64,000 bases of DNA, taken from positions 8,091,495 to 8,155,494 of the forward strand of contig OZ234502.1 of the NCBI GenBank assembly GCA_965153455.1, read 5' to 3'. Under the pieces are notes generated by a model that did no database searches, had not been told where the DNA came from, and worked only from the letters and a program-made list of their open reading frames with translations. Origin of the DNA: Sphagnum compactum (lineage: Eukaryota > Bryophyta > Sphagnopsida > Sphagnales). Positions within the stretch are counted from its first letter, which is position 1, and every line of letters starts with the position of its first letter. This document shows positions 35,827 through 48,446 of the stretch, one piece after another. A program made the position numbers and the translations under genes.

Positions 35827-36528
35827 ATACCATGGGTTGTGACCTGTGGTAATAACCATTTTGTTATTCCATACATACTCATGCAATATTGACGGTTAGG
35901 TATGAGGAGCACGCATCCCCCATTGGTTTCTATTTTTGGGTTCAGTTACACTTCAATCACACTTTCTATATGCCATAGAGTTTCCATGGATGGTTGTTAG
36001 AAGAAAATGGATGTTATGAATATTCCGTTGATCATGGGTATGTGCCAATGTGACCCCTTGAGAGGGCCAATGTTTGCCTTAATTCATTTGAAAGCCATTC
36101 AATTCACAATAGCTCCATTATCTTTTTGTGAATTTTCGTTCACTACCAATGACATTCACATGTTAGGTCTTTGCTCATTCATGCTATCAACATTTGAATA
36201 TTTGTTTGTCTTCCAAACTAAAGACATGAGTTTCTTTATACAACATTGTAAATCTCGGGTGTGATCTCCATCTAGAATTCATGTGAATTGCTCCCCTTGC
36301 CATAGTTAAGTGAAACAACACCAAATTAGCATTAGTTTTAAAGTTACCAACCTAAAAATCATTTAAGCAAGTTTTGTGTTTAGACCTAATTAAACCCTAA
36401 ACTGACATTTCAATGGTTACAATGAAAGTATCAATGTATCGTCGGCGCAAAGTTCCAATGCAAAGTTTCATCATCATGCAACACGCTGCATGATGATGCA
36501 ATTAATTAAAGCTTAAAGCTATTTGTTT
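35827..36528. other. Intergenic, nothing identified
   Basis: No supported feature. Confidence 0.3.
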
Positions 36529-36835
36529 ATCTTCAAATCATCACATTGCCCACTTCGTTTGCTGGTCACTGTGTGGTCATCTTCACATTGTTGTCTTCAT
36601 GTTTACAATTGCTCTATAATTAATTGTTTGCTATGTTTATCGTTTACTCATCTTGAAAACATCTGCACACTTGGTTTGTTGGTTGCTGCACGTTCATTTT
36701 CACATTATCGTCTTCACGTCTGTAATTAGTTGTTTTCTTTGTTTGTTGTTCGTTCATCTTCAAATTGTCTATGCACTTGGCTTGCTGGTTCCTATACGCT
36801 CATCTTCACATTGTTGTCTTAAATTTTTACATCAA
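36529..36835. repeat. Three imperfect tandem units of about 105-120 bp
   Basis: Units start near 36529, 36649 and 36755 with 'catcttcaaa' or 'catcttgaaaac'. Each contains a 'cacttggtttg' type block and 'cacattgttgtctt' or a close variant. Confidence 0.6.
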
Positions 36836-37006
36836 CTCTTTGCAGCAACAACATGCGTTTATCAATGTAATGGACATTGACAAGGAACCTATAGCTAGTC
36901 TTTTTGTTATGTTGATCTTGCTATTACAAAGTTTTCATTTTCATATTGCACTGCCTCCTTTTTCAGGTTTTCTTCCAAATGTTGTTGTTGCAACCAACAT
37001 CGAGAT

Positions 37007-37281
37007 GGTAAAATTAAATGTCTAAGTTGAGCTATTTTGTTTTTGGCAACCCCACCAATAAAATTGAAACTGGACCTGCATACACATGGGGGACTAAAAT
37101 AGCAAACCACCTGGACCAATCACTGTGATCGACCAATCAGAAATACTGAGCCGCAGTCAGGTGCAATTTATTAAATGGTGGAGAAAAACCAATTTCCTGA
37201 GCTAAACTGGCACATTTTAACTTTTTTGCAATAAATTTTACTGTCTGGAGTCACATACAGAGCACCATTGGAGATGCTCTT
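37007..37281 (-). mobile_element. MITE family 1, copy 2 (left terminus lost)
   Basis: Aligns to the reverse complement of 61682-62034. Shared blocks include 'aaaattaaatgtct', 'caaccccac', 'gcaaaccacctggacc', 'aattggttttt' (reversed) and the right terminus 'gcaccattggagatgctc'. The opposite terminal repeat is missing. Confidence 0.7.
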
Positions 37282-39380
37282 ATGCCTACACCATGAGCGG
37301 CAGAGCTATGCTGTATCAGACTCACAGTGTGCTGCTAAGAGATTTTGGGACAGGTTGCTTGCTGGCATTTAACTACCTTCGCAAGTGCATTAGTAAAATA
37401 GGTTCTGAGCATGAGTTTGGTGAGGCACCCTTATTGAGCATGATTTCAAAAGTTACCTATTCACAAGACATCCTGGGCAGAAAGAGAAAGTGCCAATTGT
37501 GTGATAAAAGAAAAGGACAATTGACAAGGGGTTCAAGAATGGGTAACAAAAGTACATTTCTGTCGGAACAATGCTTCAATCCGATGTAAATATGTGGGGT
37601 ACTCTTCATGAGTAGGAAAGTAGGTAATGGATGCAGACCTTTGCAATTGTCTGGACTGTGTCCTCTGCTTTCTGGAGTTGGGACAGTGGTGGCCAAGGCT
37701 CAAAGCAAGGAACATGAAGGGGGGCACTAAAGAGGGAGTTTTCGAACCAACCAATAATATATGTTTAGTTAATGTCAAATGCCTTAATTGAGAACAGAAA
37801 GGACTTTAGTGCCAGCCTATGCCGACATCTGTAGTGGCTTACAATCAAAGATTCAGCCCGCATATGTGCCAACATGTGTAGTTGCTGAAAATCAAAGATT
37901 CAAGCCTGTACCAATAAATGTTATGGAATGGTAATACCATTCGTGGACTGATAGGGTGCGATTGATTTACCGATGGTCTGTCGGTTTCTCTTTGCACCGT
38001 CAAAACTTGAATGTTTTGTGTTGTCTTTTGGCAATTTTGTCCACTTGGCAACAAGGAAAATCAAGTGCTACCCATATCAAAAGATTTTTGTGTAACAAAT
38101 GCGCTAAAGTCATTTAAAACCCACCATCTTTAGACAATAGGCTCCAGCAAGAATACCGCAATATGGCAAGATTATTTAAAGAATTAATGTTCCTCTCTGA
38201 CTTTTGGACATCAGTGTGTGGGTACTCACAAAATTGGAAAAAAAAACCCTGATTGGGAGGGACCATGAGAGAATATTTGCACAAAATGTCAAATTGCCTT
38301 CCAATCCATAAGCACCTCTAGGGGCTATCTTGCTGATGTGTCTCTTCCTGATTGGACATCCACACCCCTGTTACATGAATATTAGAGAAAATTAGTTGAA
38401 CTTTACACCACGCAAACACAAGAATATCCCCATTTTTGAGTGGAAGAAAGGAAAAAAATGTCCACATATGCCTCAAATGGAAGCTGTCTATGTATATAAG
38501 TTACAACTTAGGCCCTCTATTCCACTGCTGCTTCTATCTTTGCGACTTTAGATTCCAGGTGAAATGACTTGGACAAGTGCTTCATGCCTTTTCTTTTCAT
38601 TTCCTTTTCCCCTTTTCTTTATTCCTTCTCTTCATTAAAATTTTTCAATTTCACGTTTCGTTGAGATGTGCAATTTTTCATGGTTGTTTTTCTCCACATT
38701 TTCCTTTTAATATTTTGACCTGTATTAGCTAGTGGGAAAAACAACTTGAGTTCTAAGGTTGGAAAAGTTAATGCTAATGGTATTTTGAAATGCACAGTTG
38801 GCAAAAATGTCTCTTGATATCATTAATCGTGTTTGGATTGCGTGACAAAATCTATGGGTGCAAAAAACAAGCTTCCTTTTAGAGTCTCCAAATGACCATG
38901 TTGTGTAACTTTTATAATGTAGGCGGGCTAGAAATTTTTTGGATGATAATATACCTGGGGTTTGCAAAACTAATTAGGCTAGGTTGAAATTTGCCCATTA
39001 AGTTTTAGGTCAACATAGTTTCTTATCATACTTAAAGGTATGTTCACACCTACTAGTAAAATAGTGATAATTGCTTTTCCAAAAAATGTTAAAATACTAG
39101 CATCCACACATAATGTTGTGGTTACCATTAAAAATGATGTGGCAACTAACATGGCACTCAATGACAATGCATTGTTCACAAAAGAGGTAAACTAACAAAT
39201 AGTGGTAAAATATTACTAAAGTAAATAAAAAATGAACTATGCAAGAATGTTAAATTGTTTGGCCCAAAATCAACCACGTAAGTGTGGAGTAAATTAAAAG
39301 CTTCAAAAACATCTATTGCACATGAAATCCAAGCACCATCATTAGAGTTTTTTAGCAAAGCTCCAATGGAATTGGAATGC
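37282..39380. other. Intergenic; one unsupported 98-codon frame and a short duplication
   Basis: An ATG frame at 37293-37589 has no domain or introns and I do not call it. A near 48-bp direct duplication lies at about 37815-37912, where 'aatcaaagattca' occurs twice. Otherwise nothing is recognised. Confidence 0.35.
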
Positions 39381-39548
39381 AACTACACGTACGTCATCGT
39401 CAAAACTTTTTGATTGCAACATGACTGCATGTGCGTCATCGCTAGAGCTTCCTGATTGTAACATGACTACGAGAATGTCATTGGTGAAGCTTCCTAACTA
39501 TAATGCGATTGCACATACGCCATCATTAGAGTTTCCTGACTACAACAT
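39381..39548. repeat. 42-bp tandem repeat, four units
   Basis: Units at 39381, 39423, 39465 and 39507 are each 42 bp, with 'gcgtcatcgctagagcttc' and 'tgattgtaacatgactac' as the clearest version. On the minus strand two units read as 14-residue repeats (MLQSGSSSDDAHAV and a variant); the other units carry stops in that frame. Confidence 0.7.
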
Positions 39549-42331
39549 TGCTTCTGCAAATGGATCAAAAAAATGCAAACAACCTTTTAGCACATGAAAA
39601 TGTAACAAATCCAAGTATTTAAAAATTTCAAGTTCATCAAGTTCATTAAATTTCATCAACATCAATTCAAATTCAATAACACAAAATTTCATGTGAAAAA
39701 GGTTTGGAGACTCACGCATTTGAGAAGGAGAATGTAGAAGCATGACCAAGAGGTAGAAGTAAACCACGAGTAAAGGTGGTAGGATCCATATGAGGTCTAA
39801 GAGTGTTGTTGCTTCTTGAAGTAAAGTTTGAATTCACTTTTGAATTGAACATCGCAAAAAAATCTTACCAACCAAATTGGGAGTATTAAGAAATTATGGC
39901 ATTAATTCAAGCAAAACAAGATGAATACCTTGTAGGATTGGACATGGTTGATTTGAAAGATTAGTTTCAAGTGCAAGTTGTAAGTGGTGGAAAACTGCAG
40001 ATTTAGTGAATGCACGCTAACATTCATCACTACCATGAAATAATGTTATTTGCAAAGTCAAATGGGGAAAAGTCTACGAAAACTTCAAACGCATTTTTTG
40101 ACTACATGGCTTCAACAAGAAATAACACAAGGTAATGGGATCTAACCTCACAAGAAAAGACAAACTTGAATGTGCCTCACCATTACAACAAAACAATGTA
40201 TGAGATGATTAACTCATTCATGAGGGGCCGTGGTAGATGTGGATTAAATTCCTTCAAAACTATCGCACACTTATTGTAACAACAAATTTGCACTATAATA
40301 TGCACACACTCATAATTTTTGTTTTGATTCTAAACACACTTGTCATTGTAGTTCATTAAAGCACCAAATTCATGGTTATTTTAGATAACCAAAGTCTATT
40401 CTTCAAGATATAATGTAGAAAACCCATAAATATTATTACAATTCATCTTTTTATATTTTTGATATTACAGAGAATTCACACAATAATCTAAATATGGAAA
40501 TCACTACAGAAGTCTATACTTCCTTTGTTTATTGCAAACTTCAATAAAAAATACAACAAAAATTTCATGTTTTATTGAAATGAAATCAAATAGCAAGATT
40601 AAATCTATGCTATACAAAACTAGAATCTATAGTTTCTGCTACAAAATACCTACATCTATTTTTTTATTCCAAAACTATGTGTCTAAGAATGAAAATCCTT
40701 TCCCTAGAATTCCCAGTTTTGGACAATCCTCAAATCACCATCAATATGATTCAAAACTAAACAAGAATTCAAAATTTAAACCTTCAATGTTTAATGATCA
40801 ATCCCTATCCTTAATATTGTGTAGATTTAAAAACAATGTAATCAGCCTACCCCCTTAATAGGCTGGCCCATCTGTTCAAAGTTCACTTGTTGCAGTCAAA
40901 ATTAGACAAAACGGTTTTGCTTAGTTCTCCCAACTCCATCTCGAGTAAGCAAAGAGGATTATTGAAATTATTTACACCACCGGCAACTACAAAGAAAATG
41001 CAAGCAACAAGGCAATACACACCCCTCTAGGACTGGCACAAGAGAAGCAAATGTAAGCAACAATGCAATAAGCATTCCTAGCACAAAAGAAGACCTAATT
41101 CTAATAGGAACATTTCAAGATTACATGAACTATATTGTTGGGGAAGACACTTCACCTGATAAGGATTCTAATGCATCAATAAGAATCATCAATCCTTCAC
41201 CTATTGCTAATCAAAGAGCTCTTGCCAACACAAGAATGAAATAAAATCATCTATAACAATTTTGAATGATGCACTCATGATAACTGTACAATAAAACTTG
41301 ACAAAACAACTTAAGGTAGAAACATGGTCCAAACATCATAAATTATTAGTAAAGCAATGACAAAACTATTTCTTTGTAAATGTTGAAAGGAATATATATT
41401 TTGAAAAATTTATCTATTTTTTGAAAATAGTCACTAGCACTTGAAAATGTTGCACCTTCATTTAGAAATATTGCAAAGTTGAGCCCAATAATATTTTTAA
41501 AATTCATAAAAAGTTTAAAATTCAACAGCATAATAAGAAATATCCTCACAATTAAAGTATATTCTTGAAATTTTATGAAATAAAAGTGCATTAGTATTTG
41601 AGTTGATAAATACATTGTAATTTTTTTAATTTTAAAAATATAGCAATTTTTTTTTTAAAAAAGGGATAAAAAAGAAAAAGAAAAAAAAACAATCACAAAA
41701 GCTATATAATATATTCGCTTACGTGCCCTAAAACATTTACACAAGGCCATATAAGTGTGTTTAACAAATATTACACTAACTTTGTGTAAGTGTTAAAAAA
41801 ATATTTATGTATAACAATAATATAATTGTAAGTGTAAAAAGTTGAGACATGTAAATGTAAATGATTTACACTTCCAAGAGATTTAAGCGTTGTATATAGA
41901 TGGTTATTGAAATTTACTTGCACAACATTGGTTCAAGCCCTAGAGCGAAAAATAAAACCGACATGAGCAATCTTTAAGGAAGACAAATGTTGATCATGGA
42001 TGGACAAATTACACACTTGACCGTGGAGGACACAAATGGAGCAAGCCTCAATATATAGCTTCCAAACAAAGCCCATTGGGAGGTATTTGGCGTCTCCCCA
42101 AAATTACACAATGTTACAAATCACACAAGGCTCCATAAATAGACTCCCCGACAGAGCCCCTTATAGGTTAATTTAGTGTCTCCCTGAATGAGCAAGCACA
42201 ACTGTAGGCCATGGATCCCTACGCAAGGTAATCTTCAACTCAAGAAGTTGATCAATGCTATACATGTAAAAGCACTTAAAAAAGATTTCGTACTATATTT
42301 GAAATGCATTCTACATTCACATAGAACAGAG
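39549..42331. other. AT-rich intergenic, nothing firmly identified
   Basis: Short frames and A/T runs. 'ggttcaagccc' near 41930 matches a tRNA B box but has no convincing A box, so I do not call a SINE. Confidence 0.35.
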
Positions 42332-42400
42332 GAGGGATCTTACGTCTAGTCTTTAAATGTGGGACAAGAAATTTATTGAATTGTATGTGTAAGATCCCTC
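42332..42400. repeat. 12-bp perfect inverted repeat, 45 bp apart
   Basis: GAGGGATCTTAC (42332-42343) and GTAAGATCCCTC (42389-42400) are exact inverted arms, possibly the ends of a very small decayed element. Confidence 0.45.
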
Positions 42401-43500
42401 ACACTCGTTAATAGTATGCATACACTTACACCTCATTTTCTAGGAATGTTTAGGTTCAGGATAAAGTTTGTCTTGTCCTTCACACAATCGTTAAGGGACA
42501 TTCATAGATTGCAATGCTTGACTCAACTATGGCTTCATCCTAGGCCCCTTAATTTGGGAATGCCTGCATCCTTTGTCTTTTATCCTACATGTAAAAACTA
42601 GCACTAATTTTTGTAGTGTATTTTAGATGACCATTGTTGGGAGCAAGAACTGAACGATAATTCAGTGCCCATCACTCAGGCCACTGTCCTCCTGCCTAGG
42701 TACCTTGAAAGAAAGATGGGCCAAGGGCCCTACACTTCTCTTATACTTAAAGAACTCCAAAGATTTTCATTTTGTATTTAAACATATCTCCTTGCCTAGA
42801 AGATTGAGTTGGGGCCTTCCACTGATCACATGCAAGCCTTCCACCATTGAATTAAAAAACCTTTCATGTTGTGGAAGACCTGCTCCTGGTGAGCCTAATT
42901 TTCAGGCTCACACCTTTGAGCTACCACCCTCAAGGCTCCAACCTTCTACTTAGAGCATGATTGTGGGATGGGGCCTCCTCCCTTATTCAAAAGAATCACA
43001 TTTTTAGGTAGGATTGGGGAGAGTGACCCTGGGAAACCCTTCTCCACCAGAAGGAAATAGTTAGTACCCAGAAGAAACGAATAACCCCCACAACTTCCAA
43101 GAGATTGCCCCCAACACCAATAGGTGATTTGAAATTGCGGGGCGTAGAGAATAAAAGCGATTCCAGGCTAATGAAGTGCTTCCACGGCTTCATTATTTTT
43201 GATAACCAGGCAACCTTTTTTTACCATCATGCCGGACGGGTACATATCGGGTATCACTGACACGAGAACTCCCCAGGGAGGATTGGCCCGTACTGCCGAT
43301 GCCAACACGAGGTGCGAGCTGGCTTGTCGCAGAATTTGCGTTCATCATCGGTAATGATATTTAGCAAAATTTAAGAATTCGTTGACATTTTAATTTACCT
43401 CCTAGCACATTATAATAAAGATCTGGCTACTTCTTTTTCTATTTCCAAAATTTGACTCATTTGGGCATTAAATTCGTTCAAGAAATCATTTGTATAGGTT
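42401..43500. other. Intergenic, nothing identified
   Basis: A GC-richer patch lies at about 43220-43350 without an exon-like frame. Confidence 0.3.
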
Positions 43501-43926
43501 GAAAGAAATTTCATGTTCAAAAATTGCCCATAAAAGGATTCCCGTTGGAGAAGCAGATACTCCATAGAGCATATACAGAGGCGTCAAGTGGGAAGCCTTT
43601 TCTTCATCAGTCTGTCTTCAAGTGTGAGAGATTTCCCAGTCTTCAGAAGCTCTCCTCCTCCTCCTCGCCTTTCTCTCTCACGTTCCAGTGAAGTCTCAAA
43701 ATTTAGAGAACTTTTGGCCAATGTGACTGACTGACCATTCATTCTGAGGGGCTACTGAAACACCAAATTTGTGCTTTGATGTTCATTCTATTCAGAAATT
43801 TCTTGTCTGATTTTAGCTCGTTTTAGTGAGGGAGAGCTGATCGGAGCAAAGCTTGAGTGATCGATTCACTGTGTTTTGATCGATAAATTGTTCACAACTT
43901 TTACAAGAGCAGCAGGTCAATCGTCC

Positions 43927-46900
43927 ATGGCTTTAACAAACAGCGGGTCAATCCAATTGTCACTCGAGGCTTTTGAGTTCGCCGAATCGGTGGTGAAAAT
44001 GCTGGTCCAGAGGTGGTCTGATGTAATCTCACAAATTTTATCAAGGTAATCGATGCAGTTTCATATGAGAATTCAAACTCTAACTGCAGATCATGTCATG
44101 GATTCTCTAATTTTATCTCATTCAATCGTGCTTTCTAATGCTTCCTTAGAAATCGGACGCAATTGTGCTCCAGGCAGGTCATTGCAGAGTCAAATTATAT
44201 GTGCTCATGGCCAAAATATGTCCCGGCGGCACATGGCATCCTCCATCTGGTCCACTGTAACTCCATTTAAGAAGGGGATGATGTTAGACTATGGATCTCA
44301 AATCTGATCAGTTGTACTCCAGTGCCGTTCCGTGTGGATTTTGTCCAGTCAAACTACCTGATCCTGCTTCAAGTGCAATTAAGCTGTGGGCAATTGATGT
44401 CCCTTGTAATTTGAGTCTTAACGACGAGTGCTTTAGCCATCGGATGTTGGTTCGTTAAATTCAAGGTATGTAAGTGTAGGGGAAGAAACTCCCATTTCGT
44501 AAACATTCCTGAAATTTGAAACGTGAACGTTCAATTCTTGGAATTCTACAGTTGAAATCTAAGGTCGTTATTTTGAACTTGGGATGTATATAGTCCGAGT
44601 ATGTTCCAGAGTGTGCTTCACACTCTCATATGCAGAAACCTTAGTTCAAATCGAGATCGCAATGTGCACATGATCGGAAGCCAGTTGCACCCACGGAAGT
44701 GAATTTAAGTTTTTTTTCTGAAATTCAAAATTCAGAATTCAAAGTTTGAAGTGATTTTTGAGAGTGTTTCAATCGCCAGAAGTGAAGGAAAATAGTAAAA
44801 CTAACCAAATTTCTATACTTGATTTTAAGTGTGTAGCCATAAATGTAGAAAGGTTAATTAAAGATTTGTACTTCATCCCTTGTTCATAGCCAGATTTGGC
44901 TACATTTTCCTACAAATGATTTCTCACTTAGACTACAGCAGTCTTTTTTTTTACTGGCGAAATTTCAGCAAAAACTTGAAATTAAAAACTCAAGAATGAA
45001 GTGAATTTGGAAGGCTTCAATTCTAGAAGTGAGGGAAAACAAATAATAAAAATCGTCTGATTTAAATATTTGATTTTCAATGTGTAGCCATAAATATAGA
45101 AGGTTGATTAAAGATCTGCATTTCATATCTGGTTTATCTCAGGGCTTAAATCTTTCCAGGGATGATCACCACTTTGGCTACAACAGCCTTGTTTTTTCAC
45201 TGGACAGATTTCACCAAAAAAACCGAATGTATAAATTAATTAATTAAAAATGAAGTGATTTTGAAAGGCTTTCAATTGCCAGAAGTGAGGCGGAGAAAAA
45301 AAAAGAAGAAAAAATGGTCAGATTTCTCTATTTGCCTTTCAGTGTGTAGCTAAAAATACATAAGGTTGATTTAAAGATTTGTACTTCAGATCCGGTTTAT
45401 TTATAGCCAGATTTGGCTAAATCTTCGTTGGGATGATGGCCATTTTCTCTGCATCCATTTTCTCTGCATCTTCCTATGGACGGTTCGTGTGGGCCTGGCT
45501 CGGAAACGTCGGCAAACGTCGTGGACCCGTGTCCGGTTTCACGGACTCGGTGCTTTGCTTGGACGTTTCCAGGAGCCTTGCTTTCACTTTCACTCTTGAC
45601 AGCCGCACATGTTCGATGTGAGCTGCTCGGAGGACTTGCCAAATGCGGATTGCATGACGGCTGTTGCACCCAATAAATTTAGAACATCCAGTTCATCAAA
45701 CACTCTAGAATAATCCATACCAGCTGGATTTTTGCTTGAGCAGCAAGCAAAAAATGATGTACAATTACTTTGCTTGTCCAACAGGAGAAATGGGTCGACG
45801 AAGCCGCGGCTGGAATTTCAGGGCTCCGACCAGAAGCCGCCGGAGCAACAGCAGCACTTCACGGTCGGTGGGGACGCTAATCGTCTTTGCTCCTATTCAA
45901 CCATGTCGTCACCACCGTTTGGACCAGCACCAGGAGAGCCCAAAAGGAAAAGGGATTTGGATGAGTCTCTACGCCGTGGGAGCACCAAGAAGACCAAGAA
46001 ACTGCGAGATTTCGTCATCGAGATGCTTTCTCGCCTACTGTTGATTGCAAATGAGAGGAAAAACCTGATCGACAACTTCAATTTGGCTGCTGCACACGGC
46101 ACGTCATCAGACAACTGCAGATCACGACATTCTTGTTTGTACATCGTCTGCAAAGTACTACCGGAAAAGTCTGACTTGGAGGAAACTCGCCGGGTTGAGT
46201 TCCTTGCCGGTGCAGCGGCGGCGGCGCACGCCACTTCAATAGACGAGTGCGTTTCACGGAACGTTTGTTACAAATACCCATTCTCCAAAGACTTACTAGT
46301 GGAGGAGAAATTTGACATCGAGTCGGAGAAGAGCCAAGAATCTCGTCGTGATTTCCGCCTCGGACACAGTGAGATTCTCCTGAGCCAATGTTCAACATTG
46401 TCAAACATGAATCTCGAGGTTCGTGTCAAAGATATCGGGCTCAATGTTATTGGAGACATTCCCGAACACATAGACGAGTCTTGCGGCAACTTGAAGGTCC
46501 GTATGGTGCCAAGCAATTGTGAATATTCTGGTGATGCAGACTGCGAGAATGTCCACCTAGGTGTCATCAATCCATCTGTTTCGATGCAGATGGATTGGCA
46601 TGTTGAACCAGTTGTGGAGACAACAGCAACAACAACAAATGTTGTTGTTGATAGCCATATGTTGCAACCACCAATGCAGTGTGTTGTTGAAGTGCCGCCG
46701 ATCTTAGGTACTACGCAACAAAGTAGCTACGCAACAGACAATTCGGACTGCGATGATTCAGCAGATGCAGCAGGAATCATGGGAGGAGGAGGAGGACATG
46801 CACAAAACTTACGTAGAACTTGTAGCCTTGTTGAAACCGTTGCAACAAGCAGCTTTCCAGCAGGCCCAACTTCCTTCAAATCTGCAAGAAAGAGACATCG

Positions 46901-48446
46901 CACAATGTGCGGTTCAAGCGAAAGTGGTGAAGAATTCAAGGTCACAGATTCTCCGGACTCAGCGGCTGAAGAAGAAGAGATCGCGTCCTTCTTGTTAGAA
47001 AGCTTTTTTGTCAACGTTTCTGGTGATCATGGCGTGGAGAGTTCGTCGAACGTACTTCTCGAAGGTCCGACGTGCTGCAAGCAACCCATGATACTCTCGA
47101 CTTCCTCTCAACTACTTATGTTGACAGAGGACCTCCAAAACAAGGTGTTTGCCAAGCTTCCGACTCGAGATGTCTTTCGATTGAGGACCTGTTGTCCTGC
47201 ATTTCGTGATTTACCAAATCGTGACTCTTTCAAGCAAGCTCGAAGTATAGAATCTCGCGATGATTTGGAGAGCATGTACAGCCCTATGTTCTTCTCAGTT
47301 CATAACGGTGTATTGGAATGGGCAGGCTATGACCTTACCTTGCAAGAGTGGAGAACTTTACCTTCGTTAAATTGCCTGCCATCTCCAGATCCTGGACTTC
47401 TCAAGGAGTTTCTTATTGCAGGAGGAGATGGGCTCCTTTGCTTCACTGTGGGGAAATCTTTGGAAGATCCCAAGCTTGTGGTCTGCAATCCATTGACCCA
47501 AGAAACGAGGGTACTTCCACAAATGAATTTTCCTAGGCATCCAGTCCTAATGCACTTACTTGTCGACAGGTGCAAGAACTCGTACAAGGTGATTGTAGCA
47601 GGGAGTTCAACCACAGGCACAGAGCATCTCTGTAGGAAAACAGAAGTCTATTGCTCAAAGACTGGCTCTTGGGTAGTGACTGGGGAGCTGCCTGGACCTG
47701 ATTTTGGATTGAATGAATACCAGAATGGTGCATTCTGTGATGGAGTGTTATACTGCGTTGCAATTGCTGATAATACAGCTGGTGACAAGGTAGTTCTAGC
47801 TTACCATATGGAAAAAGGAATATGGTTAACAAATTGGTATTGCCCAATTCCAAGCTTTAGATGCCAGGTTTACTTTGCCACAACTCAGATAGTGGGTTTT
47901 GGAGGATCAATCTTTGTATTCTCGGAACAAGAATATCTCAAGGATGTGAAATTTTGCATTGCAAGGCTTGATTGTATTGAAATGGGTCCAACAAAGCAGA
48001 AATACTACATGGAGCAGCCAAATTGGTCCAGTGCTAGTAATCTTTCAGAACAACCAGGAGTTGTTAGGCCTTATTGTGAAGCTCCAGAGGCTTATAAACA
48101 AGAAAACATGTGGTCAAGTTTAATCAACAAACATATGGATTCAGAGCTATGGGAAAGGATTCTCAAGGAGCCGAAGAAAGGCAAGTGGACAAAGCTGCTG
48201 CAGGAGCCAAGGCAAGGGAGTCGAGGTCTTTTGGTATACCCAGAGAATACATGTGTAGCTCAAGAAAGTGAAAACAAACTCTGCATTTTCAATACCGTGG
48301 AGCGCACAATGGTCATCCATGACTTTGAAAACATTAGTTGCAATAATAATCAAATTCGGACAGAATTACGACGGAATAAGAAAAAGTTTCATAGTCTAAA
48401 CCCATTAGGCTTTACATTCAAGCCAAATTTCAATGCATCAGTGTAA
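43927..48446 (+). CDS. F-box protein with C-terminal beta-propeller-like region; two-exon model, about 926 aa
   Basis: F-box proteins are substrate receptors of SCF ubiquitin ligases. My model joins 43927-44045 (MALTNSGSIQLSLEAFEF onward; ends AAG before GTAATC) to 45785-48446, after the acceptor TTGCTTGTCCAACAG. Phases agree (2+1). The first in-frame ATG inside exon 2 is at 45903, giving 847 aa if exon 1 is not used. In model numbering, residues 1-480 are poorly ordered and include basic KRKRD and STKKTKK runs. They also hold a twin motif, AHGTSSDNCRSRHSC (about 143) and AHATSIDECVSRNVC (about 188). The F-box is at about 480-525 (LTEDLQNKVFAKLPTRDVF). The rest, with NGVLEWAGYD, LVVCNPLTQETRVLP and NGAFCDGVLYCVA blocks, fits the kelch/F-box-associated beta-propeller pattern. 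The substrate is unknown. The end is a TAA at 48444-48446. Confidence 0.8.
44700..45455 (+). repeat. Three tandem copies of the 250-bp dispersed repeat, in the F-box gene intron
   Basis: The anchor 'gaagtgattttgaaaggc' and variants fall at 44748, 44998 and 45252 (spacing 250 and 254). Each unit also has 'agaagtgagg', 'gtgtagccataaatatag', 'agatttgtacttca' and, in two units, TAGCCAGATTTGGCTA. Single or partial copies lie at 16.2, 16.6 and 30.7 kb. Confidence 0.8.

Noticed and set aside
37293-37589. 98-codon ATG frame as a small gene
   Set aside because: No domain, introns or promoter evidence, and it sits directly against a MITE end.
41880-41945. tRNA-derived SINE head
   Set aside because: The B-box match 'ggttcaagccc' is good but no A box lies at the right distance.
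45732-45902. F-box frame extended to 45732 as a start
   Set aside because: The codon at 45732 is TTG, not ATG. The open stretch is better explained as exon 2 after an acceptor at 45784, or as leader before ATG 45903.
46727-47014. Minus-strand frames opposite the F-box exon
   Set aside because: They are shadows of the long plus-strand coding exon.
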